Assembly (NCBI GenBank): GCA_964292695.1
Contig: CAXYWB010000008.1
Coordinates: 1 to 50,981 of the forward strand
From: UPXZ01 sp018055865
Lineage (GTDB): Bacteria; Bacteroidota; Bacteroidia; Bacteroidales; Paludibacteraceae
Direction: 5' to 3'
DNA length: 50,981 nt
The notes beneath the pieces are model-generated. The model was given only the letters and a program-made list of their open reading frames with translations, was not told where the DNA came from and did no database searches. This document shows, in pieces, positions 1 through 7,660 of the stretch (its first letter is position 1; each line of letters begins with the position of its first letter). The position numbers and the translations under genes are program-made.

Positions 1-963
1 GGCAGAAATGGTATAAATATTGTTTCCGTTTACACGTGCCGGTGAAACGTTGTTCGCATTCTGAGATTCATTACCGGCTGCAATGGCTACTTTTAATCCT
101 TTGGCTGCAAGTGCGATAATAGCATCATCGAGTGGTTGATATGCCGGTCCGCCCAGACTCATATTCACAGCATCACCGGTTTTGCCGTTGGTAGCTACGT
201 AATCTACGCCGGCCATGATGGCCGAATAAGCGCCTGAACCTCTTCTATTCAATACTTTGATGGGAACTACAGTGGCTCCTGCTGCTACGCCTACCACTCC
301 AAGGTTGTTGTTCTTTGCGGCAACAATACCTGCACAATGAGTTCCGTGTCCGTTGTCGTCATCGGGCAGGGCAGAAGTCGTTACAAAGTTTTTGCCTCTG
401 GTTTGATCCACAGTCAAATCGGGGTGATCCATATCAATTCCCGTATCAATGATCCAGGCTATTTTACCGGTTCCGTCGGCACTGCCTCCTATGCGGGCAA
501 TGCCCCATGGAGTGGATTGTGCAACGGGTTGTGGAGCCGGTTTGGCTTTAATAGTCACTTCGGGCAATCCAAAGTTGACCATCATATCCGGATAAACTCC
601 TTTTACACTCGAAGACAAAGCTAATTTATCTGCTTCGTTTTCAGTAAGTTCTATCGCAACTCCTTTCAATGCTGAGCTGTACGTTTGTTCGGGTGTACGC
701 AGAGTAATGTCTGCATCAAGCAAAATCTGCTCTGTCAATTGATTGATGTTCTCAGGAGCAATGACCTGTTTACCCGATTGGGCTGCTATTCGGGCTGCTT
801 TTTTAATACCCTCAGCATAGTAAACAACAATGTACTTGCCGGGAATAATTTCAGAAGTAACTCCTGTTTTGACCTGAATATCCTCAGTCTGAGTCTGAAT
901 GTCATCGTTCGTACACGAAAACAACATAGAACCTGCTAAAAGAAGAAAGAATAACTTTTTCAT
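1..963 (-). CDS. Subtilisin-like serine protease (S8), lipoprotein, C-terminus beyond window
   Basis: Reverse-strand reading gives 321 codons from ATG at 963 with no stop before the window edge. The N-terminus is a lipoprotein signal (MKKLFFLLLAGSMLFSC, lipobox Cys17), so the mature protein is probably membrane-anchored and exported. An inhibitor-I9-like propeptide follows, then the S8 catalytic core: Asp in IDTGIDMDHPDL, His in NGHGTHCAGI, and the oxyanion-hole Asn in AAGNES close to the edge. The catalytic Ser is outside the window, so activity cannot be judged. Role inferred: extracytoplasmic protein degradation. The gene is divergent from moxR across a long gap and has a TATATTTG box upstream. 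Confidence 0.9.
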   Translation of the reverse strand, partial: MKKLFFLLLAGSMLFSCTNDDIQTQTEDIQVKTGVTSEIIPGKYIVVYYAEGIKKAARIAAQSGKQVIAPENINQLTEQILLDADITLRTPEQTYSSALKGVAIELTENEADKLALSSSVKGVYPDMMVNFGLPEVTIKAKPAPQPVAQSTPWGIARIGGSADGTGKIAWIIDTGIDMDHPDLTVDQTRGKNFVTTSALPDDDNGHGTHCAGIVAAKNNNLGVVGVAAGATVVPIKVLNRRGSGAYSAIMAGVDYVATNGKTGDAVNMSLGGPAYQPLDDAIIALAAKGLKVAIAAGNESQNANNVSPARVNGNNIYTISA

Positions 964-1029
964 GTTAAATCAATTTTAATGGATGAATATGGATAATAGA
1001 AAATATACAAATTAAAAATTTTCGAAGTG

Positions 1030-1037
1030 CAAATATA
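1030..1037 (-). promoter_or_regulatory. Candidate -7 box (TATATTTG) for the S8 protease
   Basis: Reverse-strand TATATTTG matches the Bacteroidetes -7 consensus TAnnTTTG and would give a leader of about 60 nt before the protease ATG at 963. No clear TTTG -33 box is seen at the expected distance. Confidence 0.4.
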
Positions 1038-1356
1038 TCAAAAAGTTTTATTTATGATCCATTTATAAGAGAAAATCACACAAAAAAATATGTTATTGTG
1101 ATAAAATAGAATGATAACAATTTAGTAAAGCAAAAAATATGTATTTATATACAAAAAATAGTCGTTGATGCAGCTATGTGTTTAATACGTTTGATTCGGA
1201 TTAGATTCTCCTGAATTTATTTTTCATTAATTTCGATAAAATCACAATACACACTCTCCAAAACAAAACCAGTACGAAAGGATAGAAATGTAACCGCCGG
1301 TTGGTTACTTTATTTTTTCGATGCTGATGCTTTTTATCAGTCAAATTTTCAAATAT

Positions 1357-1507
1357 GAGTCCACTCCGAAAATTTATATTTTTGTCTTTTACCCCTAAAT
1401 CCCCTGAAGGGGACTTTCGCAGAATGCTGATTTTCAGATTTTTCACCTTATAGCTAAAGGAAAGAAAAAGTCAGAAAATCAAAACAAGTGGTTTTCGGAG
1501 TGGACTC
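1357..1507. repeat. MITE-like element with 16-bp perfect inverted ends
   Basis: GAGTCCACTCCGAAAA at 1357-1372 is repeated as its exact reverse complement at 1492-1507, bounding a 151-bp unit. Inside lies the palindrome CCCCTGAAGGGG (1401-1412) within a G/C-rich patch that contrasts with the AT-rich surroundings. It has no transposase and no clear target-site duplication. It could be a miniature mobile element or a structured repeat; no second copy was seen in this window. Confidence 0.6.
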
Positions 1508-1643
1508 AAATATTTTTTAATGAAAAATGTTATTACCCACACATAGTTTTACAATAAGTCTTTATCAATGAAAATCATTGTTTACATTGTTTAAATTGAG
1601 GTTAATAGTTATTAAAGGAGTGATTTAACATTTGAATTAATTG

Positions 1644-1651
1644 TATCTTTG
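1644..1651 (+). promoter_or_regulatory. Candidate -7 box (TATCTTTG) for the moxR-bat operon
   Basis: TATCTTTG fits the TAnnTTTG consensus, 45 bp before the moxR ATG, giving a leader of about 40 nt. A good TTTG -33 box is not evident. Confidence 0.5.
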
Positions 1652-1696
1652 TTTCCCGATTAAAAAATAACTTTTCATTAAAATATTTAATTAGAA

Positions 1697-2683
1697 ATGG
1701 TTGATATAAAAGAACTTAACGAACGAATTGAACGTCAGAGTGCGTTTGTTGATTCTATTACCATGGGTATGGATAAGGTAATAGTAGGACAGAAGCATTT
1801 GGTTGAATCTCTCCTCATTGCTTTGCTTTCCAACGGACACATCCTGCTCGAAGGTGTTCCGGGTTTGGCTAAAACTTTGGCAATCAAAACATTGTCCGAT
1901 CTTATTAAAGCTGATTTCAGTCGCATTCAGTTTACTCCTGACTTGTTGCCGGCCGATGTGATTGGTACAATGATTTACAGCCAGAAGAATGAAGATTTTC
2001 ACATTCGGAAAGGGCCGGTCTTTGCCAATTTTATCCTCGCCGACGAAATTAACCGTGCTCCGGCTAAAGTGCAAAGCGCGCTGCTGGAAGCCATGCAGGA
2101 ACGGCAGGTGACGATAGGCGACAAAACCTATCCGCTGGACGAACCGTTTATGGTACTGGCTACTCAGAATCCAATCGAACAGGAAGGTACTTATCCGCTT
2201 CCCGAAGCGCAGGTTGACCGTTTCATGCTGAAAGTAGTGATTGATTATCCGAAAAAGGAAGAAGAAAAACTGATTATTCGTCAGAATCTGGCCAAGGAGC
2301 AACCCCGGGTGGATGCTGTCATTTCGCCCCGCGACATTATAGAAGCAAGAGATGTGGTGCGTCAGGTATATATTGACGAAAAAATAGAGAAATACATTAT
2401 CGACATAGTATTTGCCACCCGCTATCCGCAGGATTACAAGCTGGATGATTTGAAAGACATGATTTCGTTTGGTGCTTCGCCGCGTGCTTCCATCAATCTG
2501 GCGCTGGCTTCGAGAGCCTATGCATTTATCAAACGCCGCGGGTATGTAATTCCCGAAGATGTGCGTGCCGTTTGCTACGATGTGCTGCGTCACCGTATCG
2601 GATTGAGTTATGAGGCCGAAGCAAACAGTCTGACCTCCGAAGAAATCATAACCGATATTTTGAATCAGGTAGAAGTACCTTAA
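1697..2683 (+). CDS. moxR: MoxR-family AAA+ ATPase
   Basis: This 328-residue protein is a cytoplasmic AAA+ chaperone-like ATPase. Walker A is GVPGLAKT (53-60), Walker B is FILADE (112-117), and the sequence ATQNPIEQEGTYPLPEAQVD (sensor/arginine region) is diagnostic of MoxR proteins. MoxR ATPases are encoded beside VWA proteins and are thought to help insert metal or mature complexes; in Bacteroides this cluster supports aerotolerance. It is the first gene of the bat operon, and a 7-bp repeat array occupies the gap to the next gene. The length is normal for the family. An antisense open frame covering most of it is a coding shadow. Confidence 0.95.
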   Translation: MVDIKELNERIERQSAFVDSITMGMDKVIVGQKHLVESLLIALLSNGHILLEGVPGLAKTLAIKTLSDLIKADFSRIQFTPDLLPADVIGTMIYSQKNEDFHIRKGPVFANFILADEINRAPAKVQSALLEAMQERQVTIGDKTYPLDEPFMVLATQNPIEQEGTYPLPEAQVDRFMLKVVIDYPKKEEEKLIIRQNLAKEQPRVDAVISPRDIIEARDVVRQVYIDEKIEKYIIDIVFATRYPQDYKLDDLKDMISFGASPRASINLALASRAYAFIKRRGYVIPEDVRAVCYDVLRHRIGLSYEAEANSLTSEEIITDILNQVEVP

Positions 2684-2687
2684 TTGT

Positions 2688-2772
2688 CAGCAGTTGGCAG
2701 TTTGCAGTTTTCAGTAATATTTACTCACTGCTTACTGCTCACCGCTCAATGCTCAATGCTCACTACTGAATA
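2688..2772. repeat. Heptad tandem array between moxR and DUF58 gene
   Basis: The whole 89-bp gap is built of 7-bp imperfect units: a CAG-type block (CAGTTGG, CAGTTTG, CAGTTTT at 2691-2711), then seven consecutive units of the CTCACTG/CTCAATG type from 2724 to 2772, ending exactly at the ATG at 2773. Unit sequence drifts but the 7-bp phase is kept within each block. Confidence 0.8.
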
Positions 2773-3639
2773 ATGGAAACCAACGAGTTACTCAAAAAAG
2801 TCAGGAAAATAGAGATAAAAACACGCGGACTGTCGCAAAATATCTTTGCCGGTCAGTATCATACCGCTTTCAAAGGACGAGGTATGACTTTTTCGGAAGT
2901 GCGTGAATATCAATATGGTGATGATGTGCGTTCGATTGACTGGAATGTAACAGCCCGCTTTGGTCGTCCGTATATAAAAGTATTCGAAGAAGAACGTGAA
3001 CTCACTGTTATGCTTTTGGTGGATGTTTCAGGAAGCCTTGATTTCGGAACTACAAATCAGTACAAAAAAGGAATCATCACAGAAGTTTCCGCAACACTTG
3101 CTTTTTCAACCATTCAAAACAACGATAAAGTAGGGGCAATATTCTTTTCGGATAAAATAGAAAAATTCATTCCTCCCAAAAAGGGGAAAAAACACGTATT
3201 GCATATAATTCGTGAATTGCTGGTATTCGAACCTGTAAGTAATCAGACCAACATTGGCGAAGCGTTGAAATATTTTACAAACGCTATCAAAAAACGTTCG
3301 ACTGCGTTTATCATTTCCGATTTTATTGATTCCGGATTTGAACGAACGCTTACAATTGCCAATAATAAACACGACATTGCAGCCATGCAGGTGTACGACA
3401 TTCGCGAGGCTGAATTGCCTGATGTGGGACTCATCAAAGTGAAAGATGCCGAAACCGGCGAACGAATATGGGTGGATACTTCCGATAAACGACTTCGCAC
3501 ATCGTATAAACACAAGTGGAACGAAAGGCAGCTTGCGCTGCAGAAAACGTTCAAACAATCGGGCGTCGATTCGGTAACGATGAGTACGAGCGATGATTAT
3601 GTACGTGCTTTGATGAAGCTTTTCAAGTTGAGAGGGTGA
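2773..3639 (+). CDS. DUF58 protein with degenerate VWA fold
   Basis: This 288-residue cytoplasmic protein carries the DUF58 signature (SEVREYQYGDDVRSIDWNVT, 41-60) and a VWA-type strand with a MIDAS-like DVSGS (84-88). DUF58 proteins are almost always encoded right after moxR and are believed to be its partners or substrates. No signal peptide or membrane helix is visible. The start follows directly on a heptad array, and no Shine-Dalgarno is present, which is common in this phylum. Exact biochemical role is unknown. Confidence 0.92.
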   Translation: METNELLKKVRKIEIKTRGLSQNIFAGQYHTAFKGRGMTFSEVREYQYGDDVRSIDWNVTARFGRPYIKVFEEERELTVMLLVDVSGSLDFGTTNQYKKGIITEVSATLAFSTIQNNDKVGAIFFSDKIEKFIPPKKGKKHVLHIIRELLVFEPVSNQTNIGEALKYFTNAIKKRSTAFIISDFIDSGFERTLTIANNKHDIAAMQVYDIREAELPDVGLIKVKDAETGERIWVDTSDKRLRTSYKHKWNERQLALQKTFKQSGVDSVTMSTSDDYVRALMKLFKLRG

Positions 3640-3644
3640 GGAAG

Positions 3645-3665
3645 TTTATAGTTTATAGTTTATAG
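3645..3665. repeat. Three perfect TTTATAG heptads
   Basis: TTTATAG occurs three times head to tail, starting 5 bp after the DUF58 stop codon. It belongs to the same class of 7-bp intergenic arrays as at 2688, but with a different unit. Confidence 0.75.
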
Positions 3666-3733
3666 CAGAACTCTCCTGATTACTATCGGGATCAGATTTT
3701 TTTATAGTAGAACCGAATACAGTACTAAATAAA

Positions 3734-4708
3734 ATGAATAATTTCTTTCGTTTTTGCTTCATTTTCCTGATTTTGATGTGTGGGGAAAGCATTTCTGCAC
3801 AACCTGTTTCTGTGAAAGCAAGGATGGATTCCACTCAAATCTGGATTGGCGAACAGACTGCACTTACTTTTGAAGTTGTTCAGAATAAAGGTCAAATGGT
3901 TCGACTGCCCGTTTTCTCGGATACAATTGTAGGAAATCTGGAAATTGTTCAGCAGGCAAAACTCGATACGGTCAACTTTTCCGACGATAAGGTGCAGGTG
4001 AATGTAAAATATGTAGTAACTTCATTTGAAGATTCATTAATTTACGTGCCACCCTTTCCCTACGTCTCAGGCAGTGATACTTCGTGGTCTAATTCTCTTT
4101 CGCTGAAAGTAATCCAGCCTTTTGTAATCGATACTGCCTCCAATACGCTGGCTGATATAAAACCGGTTTATAAACCCAAATTCAACTGGAAAGCTTTCAT
4201 GCAGCGTATGTTGCTCATTTTTCTGCTGATTGCTTTGGCGGTAGTACTTTACATGTTGATTCGGAAATTTGTAATGCGGAAACCGATTCTTAAAACCGAA
4301 ACCCGCAAAGTAATTATTCCGCCTTATATCGAAGCATTGCAGCGGCTGGATAAAATCAGAGAAGAAAAACTTTGGCAAAAAGGAAGATTTAAAGAATATC
4401 ACACCGAACTTACTGATACAGTGCGGCTTTACATCGAAAGAATGTTTAATATCAACAGCATGGAAATGACTTCGGGCGAAATTCTAAGTCATACTGAATT
4501 TCTGAAAGTGGATAAATCAGGTGCTTATGGTGCGCTTCGTCAGATACTTACTCTGGCAGATCTGGTGAAATTTGCAAAATGGAATCCTGCACCCAACGAC
4601 AACGAGATGAGTCTGATGAACGCCTATCTGTTTGTGAATCAGACCAAAGTAGAAGAATTTAAACCAACTGATAAAGTGACCGAAGAAATAAAAAAAAATA
4701 AAGACTAA
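3734..4708 (+). CDS. BatD-like membrane protein of the bat operon
   Basis: The 324-residue product has a signal peptide (first 22 residues, ending SISAQ), an extracytoplasmic domain of about 130 residues beginning with a beta-rich BatD-like stretch, one membrane helix near 155-177, and a cytoplasmic tail of about 145 residues. This topology matches the N- and C-terminal parts of BatD, without its central repeats. It sits between the DUF58 gene and batA, so it probably belongs to the same membrane complex. I cannot name a specific family with certainty; it may match the uncharacterised proteins that sit at this position in other Bacteroidetes bat clusters. Confidence 0.75.
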   Translation: MNNFFRFCFIFLILMCGESISAQPVSVKARMDSTQIWIGEQTALTFEVVQNKGQMVRLPVFSDTIVGNLEIVQQAKLDTVNFSDDKVQVNVKYVVTSFEDSLIYVPPFPYVSGSDTSWSNSLSLKVIQPFVIDTASNTLADIKPVYKPKFNWKAFMQRMLLIFLLIALAVVLYMLIRKFVMRKPILKTETRKVIIPPYIEALQRLDKIREEKLWQKGRFKEYHTELTDTVRLYIERMFNINSMEMTSGEILSHTEFLKVDKSGAYGALRQILTLADLVKFAKWNPAPNDNEMSLMNAYLFVNQTKVEEFKPTDKVTEEIKKNKD

Positions 4709-4713
4709 ATGAA

Positions 4714-4788
4714 GTTCTGAGTTCTGAGTATCGAAAAATAATTATTGATTGTTATTGCTGATTGCTCACTGCTCACTGCTCAATTAAC
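4714..4788. repeat. Heptad tandem array upstream of batA
   Basis: Two GTTCTGA units (4714-4727) and, from 4754, a run of units of the ATTGCTC/ACTGCTC type keep a 7-bp phase to 4788. The second block resembles the CTCACTG block at 2724-2772, so these two arrays share a unit family. Confidence 0.75.
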
Positions 4789-4816
4789 AATTTTCAAACG
4801 AAGTTTAAAATAAAAA

Positions 4817-5800
4817 ATGGCATTTAAAAATCCTGAATATCTGTTTTTGTTGTTGCTTTTGCTTCCCGTTATCTTTTGGTACGTGTGGGAGCTTCGGAAA
4901 GCGGATGCCAGCATGCAGATTTCTACTGTCAGCAAGCTGAAGGGAAATCCTAAAACGCTGCGGATGAAATTCAGGCATCTCACTTTTATTCTCCGGGTAT
5001 TGGCTGTAGCGCTTATGATTTTGGCCATTGCCCGCCCGCAATCGTCCAACAACTGGCGCACTGAAGACAAGGAAGGCATTGACATCATAATGGCGCTTGA
5101 TGTTTCGGGCACGATGCAGGCCGAAGACCTCCGCCCGAGCAGACTCGAAGCAGCCAAAGATGTGGCAATCGATTTTATTCAGACACGTCCGAACGACAAC
5201 ATTGGGTTGGTGGTTTTTGCTGCAGAAAGTTTTACCCAATGTCCGCTGACCATTGATCATTCGGTACTGATTAATCTTTTCTCAGGAGTAAAATACGGAT
5301 TGATTAACGACGGAACAGCCATTGGACTTGGTCTGGCCAATGCTGTGAGCCGTATCAAAGACAGTAAAGCAAAGTCCAAAGTGATTATTCTGCTTACCGA
5401 TGGATCTAATAATCAGGGAGATATAGCTCCTATTACAGCTGCCGAAATAGCAAAAACATTCGGAATTCGTGTGTATGCCATTGGTGTTGGTTCTCATGGT
5501 ACTATCAATATGCCAGTACAAACTCCGTTTGGAGTCCGATATCAGCAGGTGGAATCGGAATTTGATGAGAAAACATTGCAGGATATTGCCGAAATGACTG
5601 GCGGACAGTATTTCAGGGCCACTAATAATGCCAAGTTAAGAGCTATCTATCAGGAAATTGACCAACTGGAGAAAACAAAAATCAGCGTGAAAGAATTCAG
5701 CAATAAAAGTGAAATGTATTTTGTTTTTGCTTTGCTGGCATTCTTGCTGCTTTTTGCCGAAAACCTGCTAAAAAATACGTGGATGAGGACATTGCCTTAG
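4817..5800 (+). CDS. batA: VWA-domain membrane protein BatA
   Basis: The 327-residue protein has two N-terminal membrane helices (about 8-24 and 55-72), a VWA domain with MIDAS motif DVSGT (95-99) and the downstream conserved Thr/Asp elements (TDGSNNQGD), and a C-terminal helix. This is the standard BatA layout. VWA domains bind a divalent metal and a protein ligand; in Bacteroides fragilis the Bat proteins contribute to aerotolerance and form a membrane complex facing the periplasm. It lies upstream of batB, its paralogue, in the same operon. The exact molecular job of the complex is not known. Confidence 0.93.
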   Translation: MAFKNPEYLFLLLLLLPVIFWYVWELRKADASMQISTVSKLKGNPKTLRMKFRHLTFILRVLAVALMILAIARPQSSNNWRTEDKEGIDIIMALDVSGTMQAEDLRPSRLEAAKDVAIDFIQTRPNDNIGLVVFAAESFTQCPLTIDHSVLINLFSGVKYGLINDGTAIGLGLANAVSRIKDSKAKSKVIILLTDGSNNQGDIAPITAAEIAKTFGIRVYAIGVGSHGTINMPVQTPFGVRYQQVESEFDEKTLQDIAEMTGGQYFRATNNAKLRAIYQEIDQLEKTKISVKEFSNKSEMYFVFALLAFLLLFAENLLKNTWMRTLP

Positions 5801-5821
5801 CTTTAGTTATGATGTATTTGT

Positions 5822-5863
5822 GTTTTGGTTAATTAGTTTTGTTCAAATAGTTTGTTTTGAGAT
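5822..5863. repeat. Weak heptad array abutting batB
   Basis: Six 7-bp blocks run up to the batB ATG at 5864, with GTTTTGG, GTTTTGT and GTTTGTT in alternate positions (14-bp spacing). It is more degraded than the other arrays, so confidence is lower. Confidence 0.45.
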
Positions 5864-6892
5864 ATGTTTAGATTTGCACATCCGGAATATTTATTTTTAA
5901 TCATACCAGTATTGCTGTTGGTAGGGTTTTTTATTCGTTCTCAATTTTTGAGAAAAAAGAATACGAAAGCCTGGGGCAATCCGGATACGCTGGATCCTCT
6001 GATGCCTAATGTTTCATACGTACGTCCTCAGATTAAGTTTTACTTGCAATTACTGGCGCTGCTTCTGCTTGTACTGGTTTTGGCGCAGCCACAGTTTGGT
6101 ACCAGGGAAGAAAATGTGAAGAAAAAAGGAATAGAGGTAATGATAGCACTTGATGTTTCCAATTCAATGCTCGCACAGGATGTTCAGCCCAGCCGGCTGC
6201 AGAAAGCGCAACAGATTCTCTCGCAGCTGATAGACAGAATGAAAGATGATAAAATAGGATTGATTGTTTTTGCCGGAAATGCCTATGTACAACTGCCCAT
6301 CACGACCGATTATATGGCAGCAAAAATGTTTCTTTCTACCATCAATACAAACATGGTTCCGGTGCAGGGAACCTCTATCGGGTCGGCTATTGATTTGGCT
6401 ATCAGATCATTTGGAGAAAAAAAACAGAAAGGCGGAAGGGCAATAATCGTATTGACCGACGGCGAAAATCACGAGGATGATGCTGTAGCAGCTGCCAAAC
6501 TGGCCGCAGACAACGGAATAAAAGTGTACGTGGTGGGAATGGGTACAGCTGAAGGCGGCCCGATTCCCATTGGCGGAACGGTTAGCTTCAAGAAAGACCG
6601 GGACGGCAATGTGGTGGTATCCATGCTCAACGAACAAATGTGTGCAAGCATAGCCCAGGCCGGCGGCGGACTGTACGTGCGGGTTGATAATTCCGACGCA
6701 GCTCTGAAAAATATCAGCAAACAGCTTGATACGTTGGCAACTGCCGATTTGGAAGAGAAGGTATTTTCGCAATACAACGAACAATTCCAGTCGTTTGCCA
6801 TCATTGCATTGATTCTGTTAATAATTGAGTTCTTTATTTTTTCCAGAAAAAATAAATGGTTAAGTCGAATTAAGTTTTTTGATATCAGATGA
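5864..6892 (+). CDS. batB: VWA-domain membrane protein BatB
   Basis: This 342-residue paralogue of BatA has the same plan: N-terminal helices (about 8-25, 58-75), VWA domain with MIDAS DVSNS (97-101), LTDGENHEDD further on, and a C-terminal helix near 312-328. Its last four bases overlap the batC start (ATGA), implying translational coupling. Two VWA proteins with different MIDAS surroundings in tandem are typical of bat operons and suggest a heteromeric complex. Confidence 0.93.
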   Translation: MFRFAHPEYLFLIIPVLLLVGFFIRSQFLRKKNTKAWGNPDTLDPLMPNVSYVRPQIKFYLQLLALLLLVLVLAQPQFGTREENVKKKGIEVMIALDVSNSMLAQDVQPSRLQKAQQILSQLIDRMKDDKIGLIVFAGNAYVQLPITTDYMAAKMFLSTINTNMVPVQGTSIGSAIDLAIRSFGEKKQKGGRAIIVLTDGENHEDDAVAAAKLAADNGIKVYVVGMGTAEGGPIPIGGTVSFKKDRDGNVVVSMLNEQMCASIAQAGGGLYVRVDNSDAALKNISKQLDTLATADLEEKVFSQYNEQFQSFAIIALILLIIEFFIFSRKNKWLSRIKFFDIR

Positions 6893-7572
6893 AATTCATT
6901 AAATACATAGTTTTTGCAGTGGCTTTCATTCCTTTGGCAGGACTGGCTCAACAGGAAAGTGATGATATACGCGCCGGAAACAAGCTTTATAAAGATAAAA
7001 AATATACCGAAGCCGAAATAGAATACCGCAAAGCACTCCAAAAAAACAGTAAATCTTTCGAAGCAAACTACAACCTCGGCAATGCACTTTTCCGGCAGGG
7101 AAAGTACGATAAAGCCCTGGAACAGTACCAAAATGCAGTGCCGCTGGCAGCATCCGACAAGCAAAAGACAGCCTACGATTTTCATAATCTGGGAAATACA
7201 TTCATGTCGGGCGGAAAATTACAGGAAGCAATTTCGGCTTATAAAATGGCTCTGAAAAGTAATCCGAAAGACAACGAAACACGCTACAACCTGGCCTACG
7301 CTCAGTCGCAACTGAAAAAACAGCAACAAAATCAGAATCAAAACGGGAATGGCAACGATAAAGATCAAAACCAAAACCAGAAACAGGAAAAGCAGGAACC
7401 GAAGAATAATCCGGATAGTAAACAGGAACAACCTCAGCCACAGCAACCTCAAATGTCGAAAGAGAATGCTCAGCAGATATTAGAAGCACTCCGGCAAGAC
7501 GAACAGGATACACAGGAAAAAGCAAAAAACGCTCAGAAAAGATCAGTTAGAAAAACAGAAAAAGATTGGTAA
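6889..7572 (+). CDS. batC: TPR protein BatC
   Basis: The 227-residue product starts with a signal peptide (ending GLAQ, residue 20) and has about three tetratricopeptide repeats (roughly 25-145; for example EANYNLGNALFRQGKYDKAL). A Gln/Asn/Lys-rich low-complexity linker (about 145-190) follows, then a short helical tail ending KDW, which resembles the conserved end of BatC proteins. The protein is predicted to be periplasmic and to scaffold the Bat complex. The ATGA overlap with batB supports this start. Confidence 0.9.
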   Translation: MKFIKYIVFAVAFIPLAGLAQQESDDIRAGNKLYKDKKYTEAEIEYRKALQKNSKSFEANYNLGNALFRQGKYDKALEQYQNAVPLAASDKQKTAYDFHNLGNTFMSGGKLQEAISAYKMALKSNPKDNETRYNLAYAQSQLKKQQQNQNQNGNGNDKDQNQNQKQEKQEPKNNPDSKQEQPQPQQPQMSKENAQQILEALRQDEQDTQEKAKNAQKRSVRKTEKDW

Positions 7573-7660
7573 TTATTGAAAGTTATATGGTAGTTAATTT
7601 CAAATTATTGAAAAAAAAATAATAAATAACGACTTAGTCGAATTACCACGCAGCAAATAA

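Larger units (their letters stand above)
964..1696. other. Long AT-rich intergenic region between divergent genes
   Basis: This 733-bp gap separates the protease and moxR, which diverge. It holds candidate -7 boxes for both, one MITE-like inverted-repeat element (1357-1507) and otherwise only AT-rich DNA. A reverse frame of 81 codons at 1201-1446 is judged accidental because half of it is the repeat element. No RNA gene was recognised. Confidence 0.6.

Noticed and set aside
1201..1446. Reverse-strand open frame of 81 codons in the long gap
   Set aside because: Half of it lies in the inverted-repeat element, composition is not protein-like, and no promoter or conserved motif supports it.
1691..2593. 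300-codon antisense frame over moxR
   Set aside because: It mirrors the codon pattern of moxR, which has clear AAA+ motifs; the antisense product has no recognisable domain.
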